DNA of 64,000 bases from contig NZ_MVOC01000073.1 of NCBI RefSeq assembly GCF_002043095.1, forward strand, positions 1-64,000, written 5' to 3'. The stretch is from Mycobacterium sp. AT1 (lineage in GTDB: Bacteria; Actinomycetota; Actinomycetes; Mycobacteriales; Mycobacteriaceae). Position numbers and translations under genes: made by a program. A model generated the notes under the pieces. It worked only from the letters and a program-made list of their open reading frames with translations. It made no database searches and had not been told where the DNA came from. Within the stretch, counting starts at the first letter, position 1; every line of letters starts with the position of its first letter. Positions 8,646 to 15,707 of this stretch are shown here, piece by piece.

Positions 8646-9167
8646 TTGACGTCATCCAGCGCATGGACGCGAGCCGCAGCGGCATCGGCGATCTGCCTCG
8701 GCATGGGATTCGCCCCTGCACCAACCGCTTTCGCCGACGACACCGCGCCTCCGGACCCCGGAGTGCAGGTCGACGCCGCTCCGGTGTCGGACGACGCCGC
8801 CCCGGCCGCCGTCGTGGCATGCGGGAACTTCGCTCAGGCACTCGACGGCGCGGCTACCTACTACGGCGAGTTCTCCGACTCGTTCGAGGGCTCCAACTAC
8901 AACGACCCGGCCGTGCAGAGCAGCAACGAGGTCGGCAGGACCGCCCTGCGCCAAGCCGCCGGTGTCGCGATGGACTCAGCGGGCACGCCCGGACTGGACC
9001 CCAACGTGGCCAACCCGATGCGCGCCTGGTCAGCCGACGCCACCAAGCTCCTCCTCAAGATGGCACTGCGCATTCCCGGCGACAGCTTGAACACGACGGC
9101 GACCGAGATGAACAACGACGCCACCGCCGCCCAGGAGGCCTGCGCTGCGGCAGGCACACATGCCTGA
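8646..9167 (+). CDS. Secreted helical protein of unknown function
   Basis: A 173-aa protein. The TTG at 8646 is chosen because GGAGG lies just before it and because it gives a clean signal peptide (AAAASAICLGMGFAPAPTAFA, cleavage before DD). The mature part is acidic and helical with two Cys. It begins V-V-A-C-G-N-F-A-Q-A-L-D, a pattern I associate with mycobacterial small exported proteins of unknown role. It is followed 9 nt later by a lipoprotein gene on the same strand, which suggests an operon. Confidence 0.7.
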   Translation: MTSSSAWTRAAAASAICLGMGFAPAPTAFADDTAPPDPGVQVDAAPVSDDAAPAAVVACGNFAQALDGAATYYGEFSDSFEGSNYNDPAVQSSNEVGRTALRQAAGVAMDSAGTPGLDPNVANPMRAWSADATKLLLKMALRIPGDSLNTTATEMNNDATAAQEACAAAGTHA

Positions 9168-9176
9168 CGTCCGTTG

Positions 9177-9857
9177 ATGCGTTTCATCGCAACGGTTTTC
9201 GCATTCGCCACGACATTGACCCTAGCGGCGTGCGCGAATCAGACCACGTCGCCACCCAAGCTGCCGGAACTGGTACCCGCCAACGCACTCGACGCGGCGT
9301 TGCTCACCGTCGGCGAGGTCGACTCCGCAATGGGGACAACGGGAATGGTCGCGCACCCACGCGTCGACGCGATGAGCGACCACCGCAATCTGCTCCCCAA
9401 TTTGAATTGCCTTGGCATCTGGCAGGTCAACGAAGCCGGTGTCTACGGCAAGGACGGCTGGATCGCTCTGCGCCAGGAGCTGTTGCGATCACCGGACACC
9501 GACAACTGGCAGAACCTGGTCGTGCAGTCGGTCGTCAACTACCCCTCCACCGACGCCGCCCGCGACTTCTTCACCCAGTCGGCGGACCGCTGGTCGAAGT
9601 GCACCGACCACAACGTCAACATCACCCTCAACGACCAGCCGTTGCCCAGGTGGCGAAGCGGTGCGCTCACCAAGACCGACACCGAACTCGCCATCCCGTT
9701 CACCAGGGGTGACGCCATCGGGGTCGCGTCTTGCCAGCGCGTGCTGAAGGTCGAGAACAACGTGATCGTCGACGTCCAGGCGTGCACCAGAGACGCCTCC
9801 ACCGGTTCCAAGGCCGCCACCGTGGCCGACCAGATCGCGGCGAAGCTGCCCCGGTAG
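9177..9857 (+). CDS. PknH-like extracellular (sensor) domain lipoprotein
   Basis: A 226-aa lipoprotein. The lipobox is LAAC at residues 16-19. The mature protein matches the PknH C-terminal/LppH-like domain: an early LLTVGEVDSAMG block, a W-x-x-C pair (DRWSKCTDH), and later a Cys near ACQ/ASCQRVL and a final Cys in VQACTRD, consistent with the two disulfides of that fold. It is anchored on the outer face of the membrane and may bind an envelope ligand. It is convergent with the gene at 9862, 4 nt apart. Confidence 0.8.
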   Translation: MRFIATVFAFATTLTLAACANQTTSPPKLPELVPANALDAALLTVGEVDSAMGTTGMVAHPRVDAMSDHRNLLPNLNCLGIWQVNEAGVYGKDGWIALRQELLRSPDTDNWQNLVVQSVVNYPSTDAARDFFTQSADRWSKCTDHNVNITLNDQPLPRWRSGALTKTDTELAIPFTRGDAIGVASCQRVLKVENNVIVDVQACTRDASTGSKAATVADQIAAKLPR

Positions 9858-9861
9858 GCGA

Positions 9862-10191
9862 CTAGCCGAGCCCCGCCCCGAACCTGAATCCACCGTCGTC
9901 CCCGTTGGGGCACGCGACGTCGACGTAGACGGTGGTGAAGGTGCCGTCGGTCGGTGCGATGTCACCGGGGTTGTTCACCCCCGTCACCCGGCAGTCCGAC
10001 AACGGCTTGGTGTCGAACCCGGTGACCCAGTTGATCGACACGTTGTACCCCTGAGCCTGCAAGTCGGCGACGACGGTGTCGGCGGCACGACCACTGTATG
10101 ACGACGGGTCGGCGGCCGCGGCCGGCGCACAGCCGAGCGCCCCCGCCACAGCAAAGGCCGCCCACACGCCGTACCGCGGCAAATCGACCAT
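9862..10191 (-). CDS. Small exported protein, PASTA-like core
   Basis: A 109-aa protein with a signal peptide (AAFAVAGALGCAPAAAA). The mature part contains TVVADLQAQGYNVSINWV, then SDCRVTGVNNPGD and TVYVDVACPN, with two Cys likely to form a disulfide. This small family is common in mycobacteria, and its role is unknown. The helix-strand pattern at A-D-L-Q-A-Q-G-Y-N-V resembles one PASTA repeat, but this is a weak similarity. Confidence 0.65.
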   Translation of the reverse strand: MVDLPRYGVWAAFAVAGALGCAPAAAADPSSYSGRAADTVVADLQAQGYNVSINWVTGFDTKPLSDCRVTGVNNPGDIAPTDGTFTTVYVDVACPNGDDGGFRFGAGLG

Positions 10192-10384
10192 GTTTCGACG
10201 GTACGCCGCGCACCTGGATACGCGCAGCTCAAGCATCCAGGTGCGCCGACAAGGCGAGTTGTATAAGATTCCTAAGAGCCGCGTGGCGCTGTCGGATCCA
10301 ATCCCAGCCCGGCGTGCCGCGGAGCATTCCGCAGGTCCAGCAGAGGGCCAGCCACTCGTGTACTTCATCGTGGGGGTCTCTCTC

Positions 10385-11662
10385 GTGTCGACGTCAGTCA
10401 ACTCGTCCCAAGTCGCCGGTCTGAGCACCGGAAACGGTCTTCCAAACGTCGTCGTCACCGGTATCGCCATGACGACCTCGGTCGCCGCAGGCGCCGACGA
10501 CACCTGGAAGGCCCTGCTCGACGGGCAGAGCGGCATCCGCCTGCTCGACGACCCCTACGTGGAGGAGTTCAACCTTCCCGTTCGCATCGGCGGTCACCTC
10601 CACGAGGACTTCGAGGCCGATCTGACCCGGATCGAGAAGCGGCGTCTGGGATACGTCCAGCGGATGTCCACCGTGCTGGGCCGACGGGTGTGGGAGAACG
10701 CCGGCAACCCCGAGGTCGACACCAACCGCCTGGCGGTGTCCATCGGAACGGGCATGGGTGCCACCGAGGCGCTGGTCTTCGCCTGGGACGACATGCGCGA
10801 GCGCGGCATGGCCGCCGTCTCGCCGCTGGCGGTCCAGATGTACATGCCCAACGGTCCCGCGGCCGCCGTCGGCCTGGACCGCCACGCCAAGGCGGGCGTC
10901 ATCACGCCGGTGTCGGCGTGCGCGTCCGGCTCCGAGGGCATCGCCCAGGCGTGGCGGCAGATCGTCCTCGGTGAGGCCGACATCGCGGTGTGCGGTGGCG
11001 TCGAGAACCGGATCGAGGCGGTGCCGATCGCCGCGTTCGCGCAGATGCGCATCGTGTTGTCGAACACCAATGACGACCCTGCCGGCGCCTGCCGCCCCTT
11101 CGACGTCGACCGCAACGGCTTCGTCTTCGGCGAGGGCGGTGCCCTGATGGTCATCGAGACCGAGGAGCACGCGAAAGCCCGCGGCGCCAACATCATTGGC
11201 CGGCTGATGGGCGCCAGCATCACCTCCGACGGCTTCCACATCGTGGCGCCGGACCCCAACGGCGAACGCGCCGCCCACGCGATGACCCGCGCCGTCCAGC
11301 TGGCCGGACTCACACCGGGCGACATCGACCACGTCAACGCCCACGCCACCGGCACCAAGGTCGGCGACGTGGCCGAGGCGGCTGCCATCAACCGCGCCAT
11401 CGGCAACTCCGCGGCGATCTATGCCCCCAAGTCGGCGCTAGGCCACTCGGTCGGTGCCGCGGGTGCCGTCGAATCGGTCCTCACCGTGATGGCACTGCGC
11501 GACGGCGTCGTCCCGCCCACCCTGAACCTTCAGAACCTGGACCCCGAGATCGACCTCGACGTCGTCGCGGGCGAACCCCGCCCCGGCAACTACGAGTACG
11601 CCATCAGCAACTCGTTCGGCTTCGGCGGACACAACGTGGCGCTCGCCTTCGGAAAGTACTGA
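10385..11662 (+). CDS. KasB-like beta-ketoacyl-ACP synthase
   Basis: A 425-aa condensing enzyme. The GTG at 10385 is preferred because GGGGG lies 8 nt upstream and the length then fits KasB. The Cys nucleophile is in PVSACASGSEG, the two His in NAHATGTKVGD and KSALGHSVGAAG, with the C-terminal NNSFGFGGHN-type glycine motif (here SNSFGFGGHN). The N-terminal block VVVTGIAMTT and DDPYVEEFNLPVRIGGHL resemble M. tuberculosis KasB more than KasA. KasA/KasB elongate meromycolate chains on AcpM in FAS-II. The usual neighbours fabD-acpM-kasA-accD6 are absent, so this is probably an extra paralogue. It pairs with the dehydratase gene downstream. Confidence 0.85.
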   Translation: MSTSVNSSQVAGLSTGNGLPNVVVTGIAMTTSVAAGADDTWKALLDGQSGIRLLDDPYVEEFNLPVRIGGHLHEDFEADLTRIEKRRLGYVQRMSTVLGRRVWENAGNPEVDTNRLAVSIGTGMGATEALVFAWDDMRERGMAAVSPLAVQMYMPNGPAAAVGLDRHAKAGVITPVSACASGSEGIAQAWRQIVLGEADIAVCGGVENRIEAVPIAAFAQMRIVLSNTNDDPAGACRPFDVDRNGFVFGEGGALMVIETEEHAKARGANIIGRLMGASITSDGFHIVAPDPNGERAAHAMTRAVQLAGLTPGDIDHVNAHATGTKVGDVAEAAAINRAIGNSAAIYAPKSALGHSVGAAGAVESVLTVMALRDGVVPPTLNLQNLDPEIDLDVVAGEPRPGNYEYAISNSFGFGGHNVALAFGKY

Positions 11663-11711
11663 CCACCCCGGACGACCCAGAACCCCGTCGCGAGAGGCAG
11701 ATTCGTAGTTC

Positions 11712-12182
11712 ATGGCATTGAAGACCGACATCCGCGGGATGCATTACGAATACCCCGACTACTTCGAGGTGGGCCGCGAGAAGATCCGTGAGTTCGCCGC
11801 CGCCATCAAGTGCGACGATCCCGTCAGCCTCGACGAGAAGGCCGCCGCCGAACTGGGGTATCCCGGGCTGGTGGCTCCGGCGACGTTCATGACGCTGTTC
11901 GCCATCCTCGCGCAGAAGGGCTTCTTCCGGACCGTCGACGTGGGCCTGGAGTCGATGCAGATCGTGCAGGTCGACCAAAAGTTCGTCTACAAGCGGCCGG
12001 TGGTGGCGGGCGACCGGCTGTGGTGTCACTTCGACATCGTGTCCGTGCAGGAGCGGTTCGGCGCCGACATCGTCGTCAGCAAGAACACCTGCATCCACGA
12101 CGACGGTGAGATCGTGATGGAGGCCTACACCACCCTGATGGGCCAACAGGGCGAGAACTCCGCGAAGATCGACTTCCTCTAA
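11712..12182 (+). CDS. HadC-like (3R)-hydroxyacyl-ACP dehydratase subunit
   Basis: A 156-aa single hot-dog protein of the HadA/HadC/HadD type. It begins MALKTDIRGM, as HadC does, and shares long blocks with HadC: ESMQIVQVDQKFVYKRPV, FGADIVV and EAYTTLMGQQG. HadA and HadC are the non-catalytic partners of HadB in the FAS-II dehydratase; HadD is a related later-discovered protein. The canonical hadABC neighbours are absent, so this is a paralogue. It starts 49 nt after the KasB-like gene on the same strand, suggesting a two-gene mycolate-elongation unit. Confidence 0.8.
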   Translation: MALKTDIRGMHYEYPDYFEVGREKIREFAAAIKCDDPVSLDEKAAAELGYPGLVAPATFMTLFAILAQKGFFRTVDVGLESMQIVQVDQKFVYKRPVVAGDRLWCHFDIVSVQERFGADIVVSKNTCIHDDGEIVMEAYTTLMGQQGENSAKIDFL

Positions 12183-13417
12183 GCGGCGTTCGGGTTCTCC
12201 AGCACCAGTGCGACACCCTGGCCGGACCCGATGCAGACGCCGACGACGCCGTACCTCGCGTTGCGCTCGCGCAGTTCGGTGGCCAACGTCAAGACGTAAC
12301 GCGTCCCGGTCGCCCCGAACGGATGTCCGATGGCGACCGCTCCCCCGTTGGGAGTCAGCTTCTCGTCGGGAACGACGAAGCCGTCCAACTGATTCGGCAG
12401 TTCCCGCAGTACGCCAAGCGCCTGGGCGCTGAACGCCTCGTGCACCTCCCACACGTCGATCTGATCGGGCGTCAGCCCGGCCCTCTTGATCGCGAGCGGA
12501 ATCGCCCAGGCCGGCGCCAACCCCATGACGAGGGGGTCGATGCCGTACACGGCCGAGGAGACCACGCGCGCAAGCGGTTCCACGCCGAGTTCCGCGGCAC
12601 GTTCCCCTGACGCGATCACGATCGCGCTGGCACCGTCGGTCAGCGGCGTCGAATTGGCTGCGGTCATCTGGGTGGTGCCCGGCTGAGCGGGCAGCTTCGC
12701 CAACGACTCGGCGGTGGTGTCGTCGCGGATGAACTCGTCGTGGGAGAAGACCACTTCCGGCGTCTTGCGGGTCGCCGCGATCGTCACCGGCATGATCTCC
12801 TTGGCCAACCGACCGGAATCACGGGCCGCCTTGGCATTTCGTTGCGACCGCAACGCGAACGCGTCGATCTCCTCGCGGGTCAACCCGTACCGGTCGGCGA
12901 CGTTCTGGGCGGTCTCGATCATCGCGATGTAGGCGTTGCGGGCGAGCAGCGCGGGGTTGGGTGGCCCACCGGCGCCTGCCCACATCGTGTCCAGCATGAA
13001 GACCGGTCCCCTCGGGCTGAAGGCGGCGTCCCCCTTCATCAACGCCCACCCGGAGCGCGACATCGACTCGACGCCGCACGCCATGCCGACACCGAGATCA
13101 CCCGCCTTGATCGCGTGGCTGACGTTGACCGTGGCGCTCAGCGACGACCCGCAGAAGCGGTTGATCGTCGACCCGGCGACGCTGTCGGGAAAGCCGGCCG
13201 CCAACGCCGCCCACCGGCCGACGTCGCCCATCCCCTCGTGGGCCGGGTTCACACACCCGGCGACGACGTCCTCGATCGCTCCCAGTTCGACACCCACCCG
13301 CTCGCAGGCGCCCTTCATCGTCATCCCGAGAAGGTCGTCGGTGCGGATGTGCGACAACGAACTTCCATAGCGCGCGAAGGGCGTCCGCACGCCACCGAGG
13401 ATGAATGCGTCAGCCAT
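12179..13417 (-). CDS. Acetyl-CoA acetyltransferase (thiolase)
   Basis: A 412-aa thiolase. The nucleophile Cys is in NRFCGSSL, the His in NGGAVAIGHPFGATG and the second Cys in CIGSGQG; the NEAF-like loop appears as HEAFSAQ. The length and residues fit a biosynthetic or degradative thiolase acting on acetoacetyl-CoA or longer ketoacyl-CoA. It converges with the HadC-like gene with a 4-nt overlap and is divergent from the SDR at 13493, which may share its promoter region. Confidence 0.9.
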   Translation of the reverse strand: MADAFILGGVRTPFARYGSSLSHIRTDDLLGMTMKGACERVGVELGAIEDVVAGCVNPAHEGMGDVGRWAALAAGFPDSVAGSTINRFCGSSLSATVNVSHAIKAGDLGVGMACGVESMSRSGWALMKGDAAFSPRGPVFMLDTMWAGAGGPPNPALLARNAYIAMIETAQNVADRYGLTREEIDAFALRSQRNAKAARDSGRLAKEIMPVTIAATRKTPEVVFSHDEFIRDDTTAESLAKLPAQPGTTQMTAANSTPLTDGASAIVIASGERAAELGVEPLARVVSSAVYGIDPLVMGLAPAWAIPLAIKRAGLTPDQIDVWEVHEAFSAQALGVLRELPNQLDGFVVPDEKLTPNGGAVAIGHPFGATGTRYVLTLATELRERNARYGVVGVCIGSGQGVALVLENPNAA

Positions 13418-13492
13418 TGGTTTAGCCTGGACCGATCTCGCGGCGGTGTCAACGGCGTCGACGCTCTCCCCAACCGCTACGGAAGGCTACCC

Positions 13493-14287
13493 ATGACCGA
13501 CGGTCAAAGCACCACGCACGCACAGCTTTTCGACCTCACCGGCAAGCGGGCCCTAGTGACGGGTGGCACCAGGGGAATCGGACTGATGATCGCCCGCGGC
13601 CTGCTGCAGGCGGGAGCCCGCGTCGTCGTCAGCTCACGCAAGCCCGACGCCTGCGCCCAGGCAACCGAGGAACTCTCGGAGTTCGGGGACGTGGCGGCCA
13701 TTCCCGCCGACCTCTCCACCCACGACGAATGTCGGCGCCTGGCCAGCCTGGTCACCGCTGATCTCGGCGGCCTCGACATCCTCGTCAACAACGCGGGGGC
13801 GACGTGGGGCGAGCCGCTGGAGACGTTCCCGGACGCCGCGTGGGACAAGGTGCTCGACCTCAACCTCAAGTCTCCCTTCTGGCTCGTCCAAGCGCTGCTG
13901 CCGGCACTCCGGGAGGCCGGGACCGCCGACGATCCCGCGCGCATCGTCAACGTCGGAAGCATCGACGGCATCCGCGTCAGCCAACTGCCCGTGTACTCCT
14001 ACGCCAGCAGCAAGGCCGCGCTGCACCAGCTGACGCGCGTGCTCGCTCGCGAGCTCGGACCGCAACACATCACCGTCAACGCCGTGGCGCCAGGGCCGTT
14101 TCCGTCCAAGATGATGGCGGCGACGCTCGACGCGTTCGGCGACGCGATCGCGGCGTCGGCCCCACTCCGCCGCATCGGCAGGGCCGACGACATGGCCGGC
14201 GTCGCGGTGTTCCTGGCCAGCCGGGCCGGGTCGTATCTGACCGGGACGGTCATCCCAGTCGACGGCGGAATCGCGACGACGGCGTAG
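13493..14287 (+). CDS. SDR family oxidoreductase
   Basis: A 264-aa short-chain dehydrogenase with a GGAAGG ribosome site before the ATG at 13493. It has TGGTRGIGLMIA (cofactor Gly motif), NNAGA, the catalytic Ser in NVGSIDGI and the YxxxK pair in YSYASSKAAL, then the PG motif and a C-terminal DGGIATTA. It has the classical SDR length. It probably reduces a ketoacyl or keto substrate with NAD(P)H. It may work with the divergent thiolase in acyl-CoA metabolism (inference). Confidence 0.9.
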   Translation: MTDGQSTTHAQLFDLTGKRALVTGGTRGIGLMIARGLLQAGARVVVSSRKPDACAQATEELSEFGDVAAIPADLSTHDECRRLASLVTADLGGLDILVNNAGATWGEPLETFPDAAWDKVLDLNLKSPFWLVQALLPALREAGTADDPARIVNVGSIDGIRVSQLPVYSYASSKAALHQLTRVLARELGPQHITVNAVAPGPFPSKMMAATLDAFGDAIAASAPLRRIGRADDMAGVAVFLASRAGSYLTGTVIPVDGGIATTA

Positions 14288-14322
14288 ACACTCTTCCGCC
14301 CACTGCACGCATGTTTGCGGGG

Positions 14323-14703
14323 CTACTCGCGATTCGTGTTCGACATGCGTGCGGTCGACGACTCGCGGGGCTTCTTCTGCCACGGCCACCGACCGGTGAT
14401 CTCGAGTTCGAGCGAGAAGCTGAGGAACGTCCGGATCGCCACGATGCCGGCGAGAACGGCCACGCTCTGCGCGTTCGGCGTGACTGCCACGGTGCGGATG
14501 ATGTCGGCGGCGACCAGGAATTCCAGGCCAAGCAGGATCGTCCGCCCGAGCGTCTCCCGGAAGAAGCGGTAGGTGTCCGGCGACCTGCGGACGAGCCGGC
14601 CGACGGCAATGCCGCCCGCCACCACCGCACCGATGGCGATGATCGCCACCCCGACACCGTCGATGACCTTGCCGACCAGTTCGACGCTTTCGATGAACTC
14701 CAC
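14323..14703 (-). CDS. DUF1622 family membrane protein
   Basis: A 126-aa protein with three hydrophobic segments (about residues 8-36, 52-72 and 76-95) and a basic C-terminus (WPWQKKPR). The pattern FFRETLGRTILLGLEFLVAADIIRTV is the DUF1622 hallmark. The family is widespread in bacterial inner membranes and its function is unknown. It is divergent from the LigD-type polymerase gene, 26 nt between starts, so the two promoters overlap. Confidence 0.8.
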   Translation of the reverse strand: MEFIESVELVGKVIDGVGVAIIAIGAVVAGGIAVGRLVRRSPDTYRFFRETLGRTILLGLEFLVAADIIRTVAVTPNAQSVAVLAGIVAIRTFLSFSLELEITGRWPWQKKPRESSTARMSNTNRE

Positions 14704-14729
14704 GACACCGACGCTAACCCTCGGGCAGC

Positions 14730-15698
14730 ATGGCGGAGGTGGGAACCAGTGAGCAGCGCGACGGCGTGGACCTGACCAACCTCGACCAACCGCTGACCCC
14801 CGAAGCCAACGCCACCAAGCGCGACCTGGTCGACTACCTCGACGCCGTCGCGGACCGGCTGCTGCCCGGGCTGGTCGACCGCCCGCTCACCGTGTTGCGG
14901 GTGCTACGCGGCCGCGCACCGTTCATGCAGAAGAACGTGCCCAAGTACACCCCGGACTGGGTACGGACCACGTCGATCTGGGCGGAGGCGTCCCACCGCG
15001 AAGTGCACTACGCGCTGTGCGACGACCGCCGAACCCTGCTGTGGCTGGCCAACCAGCGCGCCGTCGAATATCACCCGACGCTGGGTCTCGCCGAGAACAT
15101 CTACCGCCCAACACATTTGATCCTCGACCTCGACCCGCCGGCTGACGACGACTTCCCGGCGGTGGTCGCCGTGGCGCACTTGGTGCGCCAGGCGCTGGCC
15201 GACAGCGGGCTCTCCGGAGCGGTGAAGACCAGCGGCGCCAAGGGCATTCACGTCTTCGTCCCGGTCGACGACACCGCCCCGGTCGAGGACGTCGCCGCCG
15301 CGACCCGCGCCCTGGCCGCTCGCGCGGAGGCCCTCGACCCGACCATCGCCACCACCGCGTTCATCGTCGAGGACCGCGCAGGCAAGGTGTTCGTGGACTC
15401 GACGAGGGCCGGCGGCGCAACCGTCGCGGCGGCCTACAGCCCGCGCCTGCGGCCGGGGACACCGGTGTCGTTCCCGCTGGCCTGGTCCGACCTTGACCGC
15501 GTCTCTCCCACCGACTTCACCGTCCACACCGCGCTGGCCGCTCTCGACGGTAACGACCCGTGGGCCGAGTCGATGCCTGCGCCGCAACGACTTCCAACCG
15601 ATCTCGTCGAGCAGGGGCGGACCATCCCCGTCGCGCGGGTCGCCGCCATGCACGAGGGCAAGCGCCGCGCGAAGGCCCGCCGCACCACGGCCGACTAG
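14730..15698 (+). CDS. Stand-alone LigD-type polymerase/primase
   Basis: A 322-aa member of the NHEJ polymerase (archaeo-eukaryotic primase) family. The metal-binding pair is in ILDLDPPADDDF, and the SGAKGIHVFVP segment forms the nucleotide-binding and catalytic strand with its Ser-Gly-x-Lys-Gly-x-His pattern. The early SIWAEASHREVHY and LWLANQRAVEYHP blocks are typical of LigD PolDom proteins. No ligase or nuclease domain is attached, as in the mycobacterial PolD1/PolD2 proteins, which extend DNA with ribonucleotides in repair. The basic tail (KRRAKARR) may bind DNA. Confidence 0.85.
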   Translation: MAEVGTSEQRDGVDLTNLDQPLTPEANATKRDLVDYLDAVADRLLPGLVDRPLTVLRVLRGRAPFMQKNVPKYTPDWVRTTSIWAEASHREVHYALCDDRRTLLWLANQRAVEYHPTLGLAENIYRPTHLILDLDPPADDDFPAVVAVAHLVRQALADSGLSGAVKTSGAKGIHVFVPVDDTAPVEDVAAATRALAARAEALDPTIATTAFIVEDRAGKVFVDSTRAGGATVAAAYSPRLRPGTPVSFPLAWSDLDRVSPTDFTVHTALAALDGNDPWAESMPAPQRLPTDLVEQGRTIPVARVAAMHEGKRRAKARRTTAD

Positions 15699-15707
15699 GA
15701 ACGCCGC

